This document shows, piece after piece, positions 1 to 12,224 of a DNA stretch of 64,000 nt. Below the pieces are notes generated by a model. The model was not told the DNA's origin and did not search any database. It was given only the letters and a program-made list of their open reading frames with translations. Origin of the DNA: Odontocerum albicorne (lineage: Eukaryota > Arthropoda > Insecta > Trichoptera > Odontoceridae); the NCBI GenBank assembly GCA_949825065.1, contig OX463838.1, positions 8,658,251 to 8,722,250 on the forward strand. Direction: 5' to 3'. The number at the start of each line of letters is the position of its first letter. Within the stretch, counting starts at the first letter, position 1. Made by a program: the position numbers and the translations under genes.

Positions 1-818
1 AACAAATCCATCTTTATATAGTATTTTGTATATTTGTCTTGTTTTATTTTTTTTATATAAATATCCATTAATATTAAATTTTTTTATAGAAATAATTTTT
101 CCCTCTGAAATAAATCGGAAAAATATTGTTCTTATTCGAGGGAAGAAGCAGAGCGTGGGTTTCGAAACAGCGACTTTCTTCACAGAAGTACATTATACCA
201 TAAATACACACCCAAGTATAAACTATACCTCACCTGCCGTAGCCTTGTAAAATGAAAATAGCCCCATGTCATAACCTCATTCTTCTGCCTCCTACACTAC
301 TCGCCTCACCCCAGTTCGCCACGCCGTGTGGCGATTGATTGATCGCGTCATCAGGCGCCGTATTAAGTTGTCGTCAGGCCGCGTCATCTGCTGCGGAGAT
401 GGTTCGCGTCAGTGCCGACCTGACGGCGTCATTTTTTCGATAGCTGGGAAAATCGACAATACTTTCCCGTGTATATGCGATGCCTGTCTCCGTGTGTCAG
501 AACAGATCGCTTTTTGTGTTCGGGAAATTATTGGACTGTCAGTCCGTTAAATCCTTTCGTGAACATTGATATATGGCATTTTCTCGATGAAAATTGTTGA
601 CGTTAAAACATTTGAAAAAAAAATCTCGGATAATGTCAAGAAAAACAATACGTTAGTTTTGTTTTGTTAAATATATTTTTATTTACTCGATTGTTAAGTT
701 AGTTCTTACTATGAAACTCCTATATATTTTTTATTTACTCTTTAAGTGTTTATAATTGAATTTGTTTTTTTTATATATACTCATACCTTAATGTTTTGTC
801 GGTCTCTACCTCTAAAGG
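1..818. other. AT-rich DNA with a G+C-richer island
   Basis: No gene is recognised here. Most of the stretch is AT-rich, but about 285-550 is clearly richer in G and C and contains several CG dinucleotides. A 74-codon open frame (326-550, plus strand) falls in that island. Its product resembles nothing I know, and a frame of this length is expected by chance in G+C-richer DNA, so I do not call it a gene. The island could be an old repeat, an exon or regulatory DNA. Confidence 0.4.
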
Positions 819-1110
819 TGACCTCCGTAGCCTAGTGGTAAGATTCTTGACTTCCACCCGGGGATTCCGAGTTCGACTCCCGATTGTGCCAAAAAAAGGA
901 TACCAGTCTAGTAAAAAGGGTTCGTCTGGTAACAATACTTTCACGCGCCGAGTAGTTGTGTTGCTAACACGTTCAATGACGAACCGTGAGTCCGTGCCTA
1001 CTCCAAAGGTTCTAAACCTGAAAACTCGATTACTGTTGTCTCACGACCACGCTCTTCAATATGCCCAAAACACTAATTCGGATATATTAAAGGATACCAT
1101 ACGAAACTAA
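819..1110 (+). repeat. SINE family S1, near-complete copy
   Basis: The copy starts with a tRNA-like head: GACCTCCGTAGCCTAGTGG resembles an RNA polymerase III A box, and GAGTTCGACTCCCG about 40 bases later resembles a B box. A family-specific body follows, with the words TTCGTCTGGTAACA, GCTAACACGTTCAATGACG and CCTACTCCAAAGGTTCTAAA. The body recurs at 44549-44880 and, inverted, at 32165-32452; a 3' fragment lies at 23200-23375. A dispersed unit with a tRNA-like promoter and a shared body is what defines a SINE. A 104-codon open frame across it is accidental. Confidence 0.8.
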
Positions 1111-3439
1111 TGTGTTCTAAGCAGTGTTCTTACTCGTATAATTTGTGTATACATGTACTTATATGAATTAATTGTATTTGCGTAATGTGACATGCGATCT
1201 TAACACGTACGGTGATAGGACGCGAGTGACCAGGACTTATATTTTATTTAAATATACTGATTGCAGGGTCTTCATACTTTATGTATTCCTCGTCAAAACC
1301 TCTATGATTTGAATGGTGTCATTACGAAATAAAAACATTTATAAATATTCACAGAAATGAATATTTTATATTAGATCGACAATTTTTCGAAGTGTGCCAA
1401 AAAGTGCGCATGACTCATTATTTTTTGACAGTTCATATTTAACATCCCTTCCAGGTATTAGTCACCAGTTTTATAATCCTGATTTTTGTTATTTTTTATT
1501 TTTTTCTATTTTTTATCTGGTATGTTTTTTCTATTGTTATTTTTTATCTGGTATGTTCTGTTGTATTGTTACTCTTTTTATGATAAATGTATATTTGTTA
1601 CATTTTTCTTTATTATTTCATTTTCAAAAAAAATATAATTGAGATGGCGGGAAATATCTAGATTAGTAATAGATTTGGAATTTGAGGCGACAGGCAATAC
1701 ATCAGAATTAGAAGATTTTGTCGAGAAAAAGAATTCGATCGAGAAAAATCACCAGGTTATTCTGCAATATTTATCAAACACCTGTGTGTTTAGTACATAC
1801 TCGTAGAATAGAAACAAAAGTTATTTCGTGCCCCAATTGCGATTACTTTCTCCACAGGATTAAACTTTGATTATATGTTTGTCCTATTTTCTAATTTTCT
1901 GTAGTGTTTATATTTTCCAAATTGCATATTTAATTGATTTGAATTTCGTTTTTATATTATTATTTTTGAATTTATATATTCATTTTATATTTTGTTAATA
2001 TGTTTTTTATTGTCTTAATTCGAATTATATTTATATTGCCAAAAAAATACACGCTACATTTTATTGTATTATTTTATGAAAATAAATATTAAACGGTTGG
2101 AAACCCCTATTACGAATACGCAGATAGAGTGGGGATAATGGTGTCGTCACTGTACGAAAGATATTCCTATAGAAATGTCGTCTCTCGGTTTCAGCTCTTA
2201 TTTTATAATTTCTTGCACTTATTTTATGTTATTCGACGTTTTAATACATAATAAAATTATTTTTATAGCTAATCACAAAAAATAACCTAGCAGATTTTGC
2301 ATAATTTTAATTTAAAACATACATTTTTTACTGTACACTTAGAGTCCAACAACGGGGCCGGCGGGATTTTTTAGCACAGTAAGGGAAGTGTTAATGACAC
2401 AGAGCGATCTCTTTTTTTTTGTTTCAATAAAATGAAAATTATACGTTGAAAGAAAGCGATATGAGGATCGTCGGTCTTTATAACAGTTTCGGTGTGTACT
2501 GAAATTCTGAATCAATGGTCGTATTCTGGAATTCATATATTTTTCACTCAATTCATCATATTGTTTAATAAAAATTGAATGATATATAAATATGTATATA
2601 CGCGTATATTTGACGTAATCTAGACTAATCCTAATATTTGTTATTCACAGATAACTGTCATCCTGCCCACGTGCAACTTAAACCTGAGGTCCGAAGGTAA
2701 TCAACTATACTTGGATTTTCATTTATTTACCCAAAAATATTATTTTATAATCACTTTTTGTTTATAGACACTACAATTATACCGTTAAAATCCTTAATTG
2801 CGGTTTATTCTTATTTGAAATATTTTTTTCTGATTTTTCGTGAATTATATAACTATTCGGTCTAAAAATGCGTATTTGTTTTTTTTTTTTTTTTTTTATA
2901 TAATTGAGTTTTATTAATTTCATATTTAAAATCGCAAAACACCTGTTACGAGTATCCTATTTATTCATCTCTTGAATTACAATTTGTAAGTTGAAATAAA
3001 ATTGATTCTTTATCTGTTTAGTTTCATTCATTGCGCTTAAGTTGGTATCAAATATTTTTCTACTAAAAAAATCTTAGCATTACTTTATTACATAAATAAT
3101 TTATTAACTATATTGTCAATTAATCTTTGATGTTGTTCTTTGATGGTCATTAAATATCTCATTTATTAGTTCTTAGTATAAATTATTTTGAGATGCAGAC
3201 GTTTTAAAACGTTTCATTTTAGTCTCTTTAATGTGATGCCATCAAACTTATATTTAATAAATAGTTACGTAATGTGAATCGTGCGATTACGTCTTTTGGT
3301 AATATAAAATCGAGAACGTTGATTTAAAAAATAATAATTTTACATGACAATATAACAGTTTTGTTTGTACATTTACTCGTAAAATTCTTTTCGTATTACT
3401 TTTATAAAGGTGACATATTCGCAGTAAGCCCACTTACCT
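1111..3439. other. AT-rich intergenic or intronic DNA, nothing recognised
   Basis: The stretch holds long T and A runs (for example 2879-2897) and no coding frame longer than about 80 codons. I recognise no repeat family. Three copies of the octamer TACTCGTA/TACGAGTA lie at 1131, 1798 and 2947, and a fourth at 3374. It could be intron or intergenic DNA. Confidence 0.5.
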
Positions 3440-3715
3440 TTATGGAGTTGCGACGAATTTCTCAAAATATCAGCGAAAAGCTCTAAACAAAATTGCCGCA
3501 GCGCAGGATACGTAGTGTTGCGGTATCGCTCGAGATGTACTTAAACATTCATTCTCGGCACTCGCCTTAAGCCTCGACGAGGAATCTCTCCCGCCCGATG
3601 CGGGGAAACGTCTCGACAAGTTACGCAGAGGGCCGTCGCTGAAGCGATGTGCCCGTAATTGTCGTGCCTTGCCGGATTTAGTGCCTGGAGCCACGATTCC
3701 ATTTATCACATGGGT
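3440..3715. other. G+C-richer, CG-containing unique segment
   Basis: This segment is visibly richer in G and C than its surroundings and has many CG dinucleotides. A 79-codon minus-strand frame (3470-3709) runs through it, rich in R, S and A. I recognise no domain and no clear splice signals, so coding status is open. It does not recur elsewhere in the window, which argues against a local repeat family. It could be an exon, a CpG-rich regulatory segment or an unknown old transposon. Confidence 0.35.
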
Positions 3716-5932
3716 AACTTCTAATGTACCCGCGATTCAGAGATTCAGACCTATTATCGTTTCCTTGCATTGTTTTCGGATAGAATTGTCGTGATTATAT
3801 TAAGACTGTAGCCTCCATTTAAAAAATGGGTTTGATTGTGTTGGAAGCCGTTACACAATAATTTCAGCAATATAATTTGGCATGCACAGATGTTTGGAGA
3901 TATGATTGATGCGCCGCATTGTACAATATAATTCTATACACTTTCGTTGTATGCAAGTACGCCTCATGTGATACATACTTGTAATAAGGTCTCACAACTT
4001 AATAAAGTAATGAAAAATTATGCATGAATCAATTAACACCAGTATCTAAACGTCGTTTAATTTCTGCCAGGCTTTTCCCTTCTTTTGAAAGTCTTCTTAG
4101 CCGCGTCATATTCAATTTTTACTTTTCAGAATACAACGAAACAACACGTATTTCATCAGCTCTAGTTGACATACTAACGAGAGTAGAGAAATAAAATTTT
4201 AACTATAATATCGCCTGACCATACACTGGACATGGCCGGCGTGGTATCTGTTCATACACAATCTAACTTGTTTAGGCCGGAATCTTTGAATGTTAGTGAT
4301 ATACGAGTATATGAAAATGTCTTCTAACTTAAAGCGACCACCAACCACGTTAAAATAAAAATGTGGATGGTGTCGCTTTAAGATTGCGAAAAATCAGAGT
4401 TTAACACTAGGATGGATTTTATAGCCTTTAAAGTTGTTCTCGTGTCAATGCGCTGGGCGTCTCTGCCCCGGGATCTTGTGATTTAATCTACCCTTATTTA
4501 TAGGTAATTACAGTAAACGTGTCGCGCTGAATAAGCCAGGATTCGGGAATTTATTTATTTGCAGTTAAATATCGAGAAAAGCATTTTTTACCCAAGATAA
4601 TCATTTATTTCCCATTTTATTCTTATTGGCAATATTTAATTTAATTTATGCAATAAATGCTTATTAATCAACACTTGAAAGTGTTTTTATTTTCCGTAGA
4701 TATGCAATATTTGGAATTACCAATTCTTATTTGTTTGTTGACAAGGGCCTTGATGGTTAAAAACCTGATTTTCGAGACAAATTCGTTCAAATATCGGTTT
4801 ACGCAGACGATCTATAAAACTCTGATTCGAATATTCCGCACGCCGCAATTAATCCACCAATCGACCTTAAGCTTTTGATTGGTTTAATTGCCAAAATTAT
4901 TTTTAGAATTCACCCCTAAGCCTTTGAAAGGGATATTTTCGCTCTGAATAATTTTTTATCCTTTAATTTTCCCGGCCTTTTGTAAAAGATATTTTTATCT
5001 CGGCCTTTTCGGAAACCGCCAAAGTACAATCAGAATGGATAATGAAACACTCGAGGGCCAAATGGTTTCTATACTTTAAAAAATATACAAATATCAAGTT
5101 ATGTTTTTTTAATGAATATTTTTAATAACTTGTACCTTCAGTACGTATTTTTTCAAGATATCAACAAACTTCACGTGTCACACTCAACTACGGTAATTCT
5201 GCGACTTTATGTTTTATTTAGATGAGATAAAAATATAGAATTTCCGTCGCTTTATTTCTTACAGAAAATGAAAGAACGACATTTAATTAGATTGAAAAAA
5301 TCAACATAATTTTATAGTGAATAACTGTGAAATGTGTGAATACTTGTGATTGTAAAGTGATAACTTTAAATATGTATCATAATAGGTGATTTTTTTGATT
5401 TTATAATTGTTGGGCCGCACCATAGGAACAATATGTTGAAGTCAGTTGTGTCAGTAAAGGCAATGAACCTTGTGACATCACTAATATTGGTTTTGTGCAG
5501 AATTATGTTAACATTTAAATAAATTAAACCTCAAACCTAGCTCGAAATCCGTAAATATTTTATTTACTCATTTTGTTCCTTACATACAACTATTGTTACG
5601 TTTCCTTATTTTCTTACCAGGTGAATGTGAATAAAAAATTTCATAATTTTTTATACCCAACTAATTTTAAGTTATTGATGTACTCGTATGTTCGTATGTA
5701 ATGCGACGTGATCCATATGTCCCTGTTTATACAAGTTCATTTATACATGACTCGAGTGAAAGTGGCCATCCGCAACCTTGGCGTGACTATTCCACCTCGC
5801 GGGAGGAAGCGATGAGCAATCCGGAGCTTTAATTCGGTATTGTGTTACTGCTTCATAAATAATAAGTTTATTTTGATTACAATTTCTATTACACAAATCA
5901 TGGAATAAATATAGATCATTTGATTTGAATAT
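3716..5932. other. AT-rich DNA, nothing recognised apart from a hairpin
   Basis: No gene or known repeat is recognised, apart from the imperfect hairpin described separately at 4328-4382. Frames of 73 codons (4657-4878) and shorter have low-complexity, chance-like products. Confidence 0.5.
4328..4382. repeat. Imperfect hairpin, about 20-nt arms
   Basis: The left arm CTTAAAGCGACCACCAACCA pairs with a right arm ending GGTGTCGCTTTAAG around an AT-rich loop. The outer ten base pairs (CTTAAAGCGA) match exactly; one base is then unpaired and a mismatch follows. It may be a tiny fold-back element, but I found no second copy in the window. Confidence 0.45.
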
Positions 5933-6085
5933 GACGACCTCCGTGACCTTATTTGTATGACGACTGACTTCCATACCGGATGTTCCGTATTCGATTTCTG
6001 TTAGAACCCAGATTGGTTGGAAGAGATTGACTCATCTCAGTAAGCTCGCCTGATTGTACTGTATGCAGCGAAAGTGTAATAGAAT
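5933..6085 (+). repeat. SINE family S2, internally deleted copy
   Basis: The tRNA-like head begins GACGACCTCCGTGACC, with a B-box-like GTATTCGATTTCTG about 50 bases on. The middle is missing. The copy resumes at GATTGGTTGGAAGAGATTG and ends with the S2 tail CTGTATGCAGCGAAAGTGTA. The head and tail match the other S2 copies, for example 46100-46312. Confidence 0.75.
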
Positions 6086-6122
6086 ATGCACACGTTGGTG
6101 TACTGCATAAGACAAATGTATA

Positions 6123-6257
6123 TTGTAATTTGTTTTACAATATCAAAGACTTTTTTGTAACGGTATAACCCTACCGGTTTCAAAGCTTTCGCATCATCAT
6201 CAGGGGAGCACAAACAAGACTGAATTCTGTTTGAACTGGTACCGAGATACACGCTTC
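6123..6257 (-). mobile_element. Fragment of the inverted-arm (Penelope-like?) family, P1
   Basis: The words GTAACGGTATAACCCTACCG and GGGGAGCACAAACAAGACTG, followed by TTTGAACTGGTACCGAGATA, match the complement of 15740-15870. This is therefore a single-arm fragment of the family seen at 15491-15903 and 47500-47755. Read on the minus strand it carries the hammerhead-like core discussed in the findings, with the first box altered to CTGATGATG. Family assignment is by sequence match; the Penelope link is inference. Confidence 0.6.
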
Positions 6258-6279
6258 TATCAAATGTATATAATGAAAA

Positions 6280-6715
6280 TGGTGCTCATGATTCTCAAAC
6301 GCTCTGGAGGTCATATAATGATTGATCACATTTACCAGACCAGGAATAATAGTCGAGGGAATATACCCAGTGTTAAAAGGATGAACACTTTTTGGCCAAA
6401 TGCATCTTTTTAACACCTAAGATGTATAACGCACTGCCAGATGAGTGAAAGTCATTAACTATTTTAAAGCTCAAATACACCTTGAAGGAATGGCGTCTCC
6501 TTTCTCAGGGTATTGCTTGATTTTTATTTGCTTGTGTTTTACTTTTAGGACGTGGTGATCCCGGACGGCGCCACTCCAGCATTCTCTTTTCGACAGAAGA
6601 TCATGGTACAAAACCAAAGTTTCATATCTCGTGACAAAATGCCCTTGAGAAAAATCTGCTCTCTAAACGGCGCTATGTAAATTGTACTTATAAAAAAAAA
6701 TTGTTCTTGTAAAAT
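6280..6715 (+). pseudogene. Non-LTR retrotransposon 3' end (LINE D), decayed
   Basis: Fragments such as TRNNSRGNIPSV, RMNTFWPNASF and PKMYNALPDE can be read in shifting plus-strand frames. They resemble the C-terminal region of LINE ORF2 proteins downstream of the reverse transcriptase. Frameshifts and stops break the frame. The 3' part (about 6640-6700) shares a segment, GAAAAATCTGCTCTCTAAAC, with the LINE E copies at 7520-7995 and 11265-11795, so D and E may be one lineage. There is no intact product. Confidence 0.55.
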
Positions 6716-7283
6716 ATTTTAGTGATATTTGTTTCAGTTATGTTCTTTAAAATGAATGTAAATTATCATTTGGAGGACCGACAAGCTTATTTAATAACAT
6801 TCATTTATGTTTCTCTCTAATATTTTCCCATTTTAGTTTTATAAAAAGTCTCGTAAAGTAATAAAGAAATTGAATACTCGCTTAACTTTGTGAAACCTTG
6901 CCAAAAGAAGTATAACTTTATTGTTACGCCTATGGAACCCGAGGATAATTAAATTGATTTCTTACTTTTCTTCGAACTACTTTACATTCCGCAGGGTCAA
7001 GGTTTCCTCAATTCCATTTGATGAATATCATGTCGGTCAGATCGATACCGACCCACCCTATTCTAGCAACAGAAGTGACAAACGGGCGCGTTGTGACCTG
7101 ATAAGCAGTGCGCTGATTGCTTAGTCGCTCGATCGATCAATGGTTAAGGCTCTAAATAAATGTGTAGCCAGCACTCGTGGCCGGACTTCTTGGACTCGGC
7201 CGAGGTCGACTTTTCAATGTTCTCTGAAGGTCACATAAAAATATTATAAATGTTCTATCAGAATGACATGTCATTTTAACTAT
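6716..7283. other. Unassigned DNA
   Basis: No gene is seen. A somewhat G+C-richer patch at about 7030-7200 includes GATCGATCAATGG and GTGGCCGGACTTCTTGG. I do not recognise it. Confidence 0.4.
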
Positions 7284-7515
7284 CTCTGTTTTAAATATAT
7301 TGATTGCCATGATTATAGACAATTGCTCGTGGTCATGTATGATTGTTAGCCAATTCGTATAATTGTATGTCTCCATTCGAATCTATGTCTGAGAGATGTT
7401 CTGTTTTAAATTTATTGATTGCCATGATTATAAACAATTGTTCGTGGTCATGTATGATTGTTAGCCAAGTCCTTTAATGGTATGTCTCCATTCGAATCTA
7501 TGTCTGAGAAATGTT
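7284..7515. repeat. Tandem duplication, 116 bp x2
   Basis: Units 7284-7399 and 7400-7515 are the same sequence with few differences. Both begin TCTGTTTTAAAT and contain TGATTGCCATGATTATA, CGTGGTCATGTATGATTG and CCATTCGAATCTATGTCTGA. The spacing is 116 bp with no bases between the units. Confidence 0.85.
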
Positions 7516-7519
7516 CCTT

Positions 7520-7995
7520 CGAAGAGGGGTAGAACTTTGAGGTCGATTTCGTCATCGAATAAATTGATTGTTCCGAATCGATCACATAGGGCGGGGTATA
7601 ATGATAGAGTTTTTGCCGGTAAAATAGTCTACCTTTACGTGTTTGAGATATAGGTGGCGTGTGCAGCTTTAAGAAGCACTTGAAGATAACCATTTTGGGG
7701 AAGTCTTATCCATAACTAGCACACATCGGAAGGCCTGTAAAGGTTTCATGGTTTCGTCTTCCTTTGGTCAGTTTTCTTACCAAATATGTTTTTTTTTAAT
7801 TATGCAGATGCGTAGAAGTATCTCATTTAATGGCCGCAAACACCACCTTCCTATCCTAACAATCTATTGTAGTTATATACTTTTGTCAATTATCATATTC
7901 AATATTTTTAATCTCAATAATTGTGGGTTCGAATCCCGATTTAGATCGCTCTTGATGAGACTAACCGGCGCTATAAAAAAATGTCCTTTTATTAT
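7520..7995 (+). pseudogene. Non-LTR retrotransposon 3' end (LINE E), copy 1
   Basis: A broken plus-strand frame reads WSTFTCLRY and then SFKKHLKTT, a motif type common at the C-terminus of LINE ORF2 proteins. An AT-rich 3' UTR follows. The whole block aligns with 11265-11795 over its length (shared words TTGATTGTTC, GAATCAAT or GAATCGAT, GTGTGTAGCTTTAAGAA, CAGATGCG, GGGTTYGAATCC), and its 3' half aligns with 12985-13225. It is truncated at the 5' end and carries frameshifts and stops. Confidence 0.55.
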
Positions 7996-8194
7996 TATTA
8001 ACCAACCTGTAGATAAAATACGGCTGAATTCACTCAGTATTGGTTGTATTGTGTACAAAAGGTTGCATTTTATTAAAACCACCATCAAAGCTTAAATTTC
8101 CGATGACAAGAAGATAAAAATTCCAAGACGGTCAGCAGGTTTAATCAGCATTTAGTTTTGGCATTATTTTATAGCGCTATTTTGTGTCGCTTAA

Positions 8195-8372
8195 TAGCGC
8201 TTGTTGCTTATTAACGCTATGAGAATTTATGATACGTTGCTTATGAGCTACAGAAAAACATAAATGTTGATTTAATATGATGTATGAGTGCCAGTTCGTC
8301 AGAAGTGAATCCACCAGGAATCGAGCCTAGGGTTCTCGCTTGCTTAGCGTAAATGCTAACGTCCGCCAACGT
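8195..8372 (-). repeat. SINE family S3, copy 1
   Basis: On the minus strand this reads GTTAGCATTTACGCTAAGCA and then CTAGGCTCGATTCCTGG, a tRNA-like A-box/B-box pair. A body ending in an AATAGCGC-rich tail follows. The same head and tail occur in plus orientation at 24742-24908 and, more decayed, at 44268-44370. Confidence 0.7.
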
Positions 8373-9556
8373 ATTGATCTTCTTTTATACATAGCAACTT
8401 GACACCCTCCGTCGTCTAAAGATAGGGCGGTTTTTTTTTCTTCCAAAATTTTAGGGGCGACTTTCGATGGCAATCAAAACGAAAACATTTCAGCCTGGTT
8501 TAGTCATATTGGACATTTTTCTTATTGATTGAAAAATTGTGTTATATATGTTAACGTAAAAATTAAACAGTGTTTATTTTTATTTTGTTAAAAAATATGT
8601 GAAATTCTATTTTCAAGCTTTCACTGTTTAATTTTAATAAAGAGTGTATTTTACCTAGATTTTATTTCTTTCTTTGAATCTGTTAAAACTTTTATTTTTC
8701 ATACTAAGAATTATTATTGATTTATTTTAACGATCAAGTGAGCTTCTAAACAATTACAAATCGATATGAAAATAACAATTACAAATCGATATTGACATAT
8801 TACCAGTATTGTTCAAAAGAAAATATAAACACAGAACAATACTAACCCAACACAATAAAACGGGAAACCCGTATATTTATTTTTAATTCGTCCCGGCAAG
8901 AACTACTTCTTGACTTACCAATTGTAAGAATTTATATGGTAGTCCACACAATGTCAATACTGATTGCCTAGTATGTGTCTCGTCATACATATAATTAGTT
9001 GTAGGTAACTACGTAATTTTTAAACAAAATGTTTTGCCTTTTTATTATTAAATATTCATGAAGAACAGGCCACTCTGGCGTGTTATTTTACAGATTAAAA
9101 AACAAAAGTTACACCACTCTTGAATTTGCATTATTTTTCTGGGTTTATTTAGTGACAAACGATTCTCCCAAGTTTCAATGTAGTTCAGGACTATGAAAAC
9201 TAGAATCCTATATAAGTTGGAAGCATTCGTATTGTGAATTTATTAGATAATGCTCAGAATTCCTTGGTATTATCGTATATCAAACACTGAGGTACTACGC
9301 CGAGCCGGTGTAGAATGAGAGCTTTTAAATGCCATTAAATGCTGAGAGATTGCCTATCGAGGTTATATATTAAGAGAGAGAAAATACCACTTCCTAAAAT
9401 TAATATTTATGGACGAAATTGAGGATCGACGCGGATCGAAAAGGCTCGCTTTCTTGGTCACGCAACATTCGCAAATAAATTGGTATCAAGAAGGTTGAGG
9501 AGCTGTTCCCTTCCGCCAAAGACAGATAATTTTTTTCAAGAATAATCGTCAAAATC
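8373..9556. other. AT-rich DNA with a possible LINE trace
   Basis: Most of the stretch shows nothing recognisable. Around 9290-9530 a broken plus-strand frame reads EKARFLGHATFANKL, faintly like the WFGHV region of LINE C-termini. That is too weak for a separate call. A shared word AATAACAATTACAAATCGAT repeats locally near 8750-8790. Confidence 0.35.
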
Positions 9557-10145
9557 AGGCGGACCGAACCCGGACTCTCAAATAGTGTGAACTTCGGAAT
9601 CCTGTCGAATACTTCTAAATGCTCTTCATATTTTTGTAATTGCTTTCTTTACATGAAACCGGACTCTCAAATAGTGTGAACTAGATAATCCTTTTGAATG
9701 CATATAAATGTTCTTCGTATTTTTTAAATTGCGTTCATTACGTGAAGCCAAACTCTCGAATAGTGGAAACAAAGAAATACTTGAAGGTTTATAAATTTTG
9801 TTCTATACATGAAGCCAGACTCAAATAGTATAAACTAAGAAGTCCTTTTGAATGCTTATAAATGTTCTTCATAGTTTCGAAATTTTATTATATACATGAA
9901 GCCAGACTCAACTAAGAAGTCCTTTTGAATGCTTATAAATGTTCTTTATAGTTTCGAATTTTTTTTCTATGCATGAAGCCAGACTCAAATAGTGTGAACT
10001 AAGAAGTCCTTTTGAATGCTTATAAATGTTCTTTATATTTTTTAAATTGCGTTCTTTACTTGAAACTGGACTCTCCAAAAGTGTTAACTTAGAAATCCTC
10101 TTGAATGCTTATAAAATGTTCCTCATATTTTTCATATTCCACTCC
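9557..10145. repeat. Degenerate tandem repeat, 66-91 bp x7
   Basis: Seven successive units start at about 9565, 9656, 9744, 9810, 9899, 9975 and 10063. Each begins with a variant of GAAGCCAGACTCAAATAGT and continues with TGAATGCTTATAAATGTTCT. The units differ by substitutions and deletions, so this array is much older than those at 36 and 37 kb. Confidence 0.8.
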
Positions 10146-10826
10146 TTACATACTTGTGAATGAAAAAAATAATATGTTTAGAAGGTAATTTACATGTTTC
10201 GTAACTAAATTAATGTGTTTAAAATTCTGCTTTTAAATCAGTTGAAAAATATGATACATATGTTTAAAATTCTTTATTTATGATTAATGTAATCATTTCA
10301 ATTTTGATCAATAATTTTATTTATCGTATCATAACTTTCATTGTGAGAAGTGAGTAATTAATGGTAAAATGGATAATTGTCTCTTTCTCCAAGCGCGACC
10401 CTCCTCTCCTGTCTCTCTCAAGAGAGTGACATAAATATTAATTTTGTATGGCCTTAAATATGCATTACGCTTCGTCCCCCCGACTGTCTTATGAATTGTT
10501 TAGAAGTTATACACTATTCATCGGGGAATCGACTTACTTTTAGCTTGAGTTGACCAAAATAGTTAATATGGTGCTTCATTTATTCAAAGCGTTCTTATTT
10601 TATCTCAGATTTGTCCTTTTTACTTACTAATTTTAGGAGTTTCTAAAATTAAACTTTCCGAAATTATCAATGATCAAGGACTCTCGCTGACAAAGAATAT
10701 TCTAGAAGTTAAATAAATTTTTCATTATTTTTCTTCATAAACGACGGGTATTTCGTTACAAAATGCGATAGAAATCTTCAATCTGCATTTTTTTTAAATT
10801 AAAAAGTTTTCCTGTTTTGTATTATA
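10146..10826. other. AT-rich DNA, nothing recognised
   Basis: No gene or repeat family is identified. A small G+C-richer patch at 10380-10500 contains CTCTCCTGTCTCTCTCAAGA. Confidence 0.45.
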
Positions 10827-10905
10827 GTTTCGTTGTATATTCTACAACTTGGCGGGCTTATTAGAATATGATCATCTTTTCCGAACAACCAACTGTACGA
10901 AAGGT
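10827..10905 (-). repeat. SINE family S2, 3' tail fragment
   Basis: TTTCGTTGTATATTCTACAA and CTTGGCGGGCTTATT, followed by CCGAACAACCAAC, are the minus-strand S2 tail (compare 14823-14890). The head is missing. Confidence 0.65.
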
Positions 10906-11264
10906 TCATAAAATTTTGATTGTTTAAAATAAATTCGAATTGAAATTATTTTAAATGTCAGGGTCCACCCATTTTGATAAGAAAATTAGCAGGTCAACCA
11001 TAGAGTTCCTGTGCAGCAGATGTGTAAAAATAGACAGGGGCTGAGCTGACTTGAAGAGGAAGGCGGTTCAAGCTCGAGATAAGTGGAGATCTGCACTTGC
11101 GAAGCTGCAAATCCGACTCAAAAAAGAAAATACGGAAGAGAATGAATTAACACAAAATAAAATTACTCTTGTATCAAATATAGAAAAATAATTTCGAATA
11201 CAGGAGATGGAAGTCATTTTTTTTTACTGTATTTTTCTTGCCACTAATTCACTATGTTTATTTC
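10906..11264. other. Unassigned DNA
   Basis: I see no gene. A G+C-richer patch at 10970-11130 (GTGCAGCAGATGTG, GCGGTTCAAGCTCGAG) is not a repeat elsewhere in the window and gives no convincing protein. Confidence 0.4.
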
Positions 11265-11795
11265 GTCTTCATTAAGTAAATTGATTGTTCTGAATCAATC
11301 CGATAGGGCGGGTTATCATGAAAGGCTTTTGTCGTCGCTGGTTCTGTGGCGTGGAATGGTCTGCATCTAAGTATAAGAGATATGGCTGACGTGTGTAGCT
11401 TTAAGAAACATATGAAGACCACCTTTTTTTGGAGATATTATCAAAATTGATAATTGTATATATATACACACACAAACACTACACCTAAAACCAAATGAGT
11501 TACTATTACATATCGGAAAAAATATAAAGGTTTCTTTGTAGTTCGTCTTCCCTTGGCAAGTTTTCTGCGGGTTTTTTTCCAAATATGTCTACAAAATACA
11601 TGCAGATGCGGGGAAGAACTTAATATATTGGTCGCATCCAGCGCCTTCTTAACACACAATATATATTTATTTTGTAATATTTTTAATCTGTCAATAATAT
11701 TGGGTTTGAATCCTGAGCTAGAGCGCTCTTGAGGAGAGTTTGCTCTCTAAATGGCCCTATATAAATGGTCCTTATATTATTCTTTCTTATAAAAA
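11265..11795 (+). pseudogene. Non-LTR retrotransposon 3' end (LINE E), copy 2
   Basis: The block aligns with 7520-7995. The broken frame again gives a SFKKHMKTT-like segment near 11395-11425. The 3' UTR contains GGGTTTGAATCCTGAGC and CTCTCTAAATGGCCC. A CA/TA-rich microsatellite (about 11455-11478) interrupts it. The copy is 5'-truncated with several stops. Confidence 0.55.
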
Positions 11796-12224
11796 AACGA
11801 TTCCATATTGACATATACTATATACAATACATCAAGCAATTTAATTTCATTTGTTAAAATCTGAAGGCTATAATCTTTAACGTCCAATATCCGGCTTTTT
11901 CCCAAAACTTTGTTTATACACATACGAGTATATACCATACACATACTCATGAACTGCGATCACGCCCCTTGTTCCCCATCGCTTACAGACGTTTCTACGA
12001 ACACCAGCTGAAAGTGTGGCACGTCGGATATATATCCTTTAACCGTATCGCTGGCGGATCGAGAGACTACCACGCCCTCATCCCCATTGATATAGATTGT
12101 TTATTTTATTTTATGGTTCTTCAGGGGTTAGACCTTGAACCTCGCGTGAGACTTGACCAGCGCGTGATACGCAAGTTTTCATACGCGGATTCCATTGTGA
12201 GAGATGATCAATAACGGATATTTT
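11796..12224. other. Partly G+C-richer unique DNA
   Basis: Between 11950 and 12210 base composition rises and an 81-codon plus-strand frame (11969-12214) is open. The product has no motif I recognise and no clear splice sites flank it. I leave it unassigned. Confidence 0.35.

Noticed and set aside
819..1110. 104-codon gene
   Set aside because: The whole frame lies in a SINE S1 copy whose other copies are broken in that frame. The frames at 44566-44913 and 32164-32436 are rejected for the same reason.
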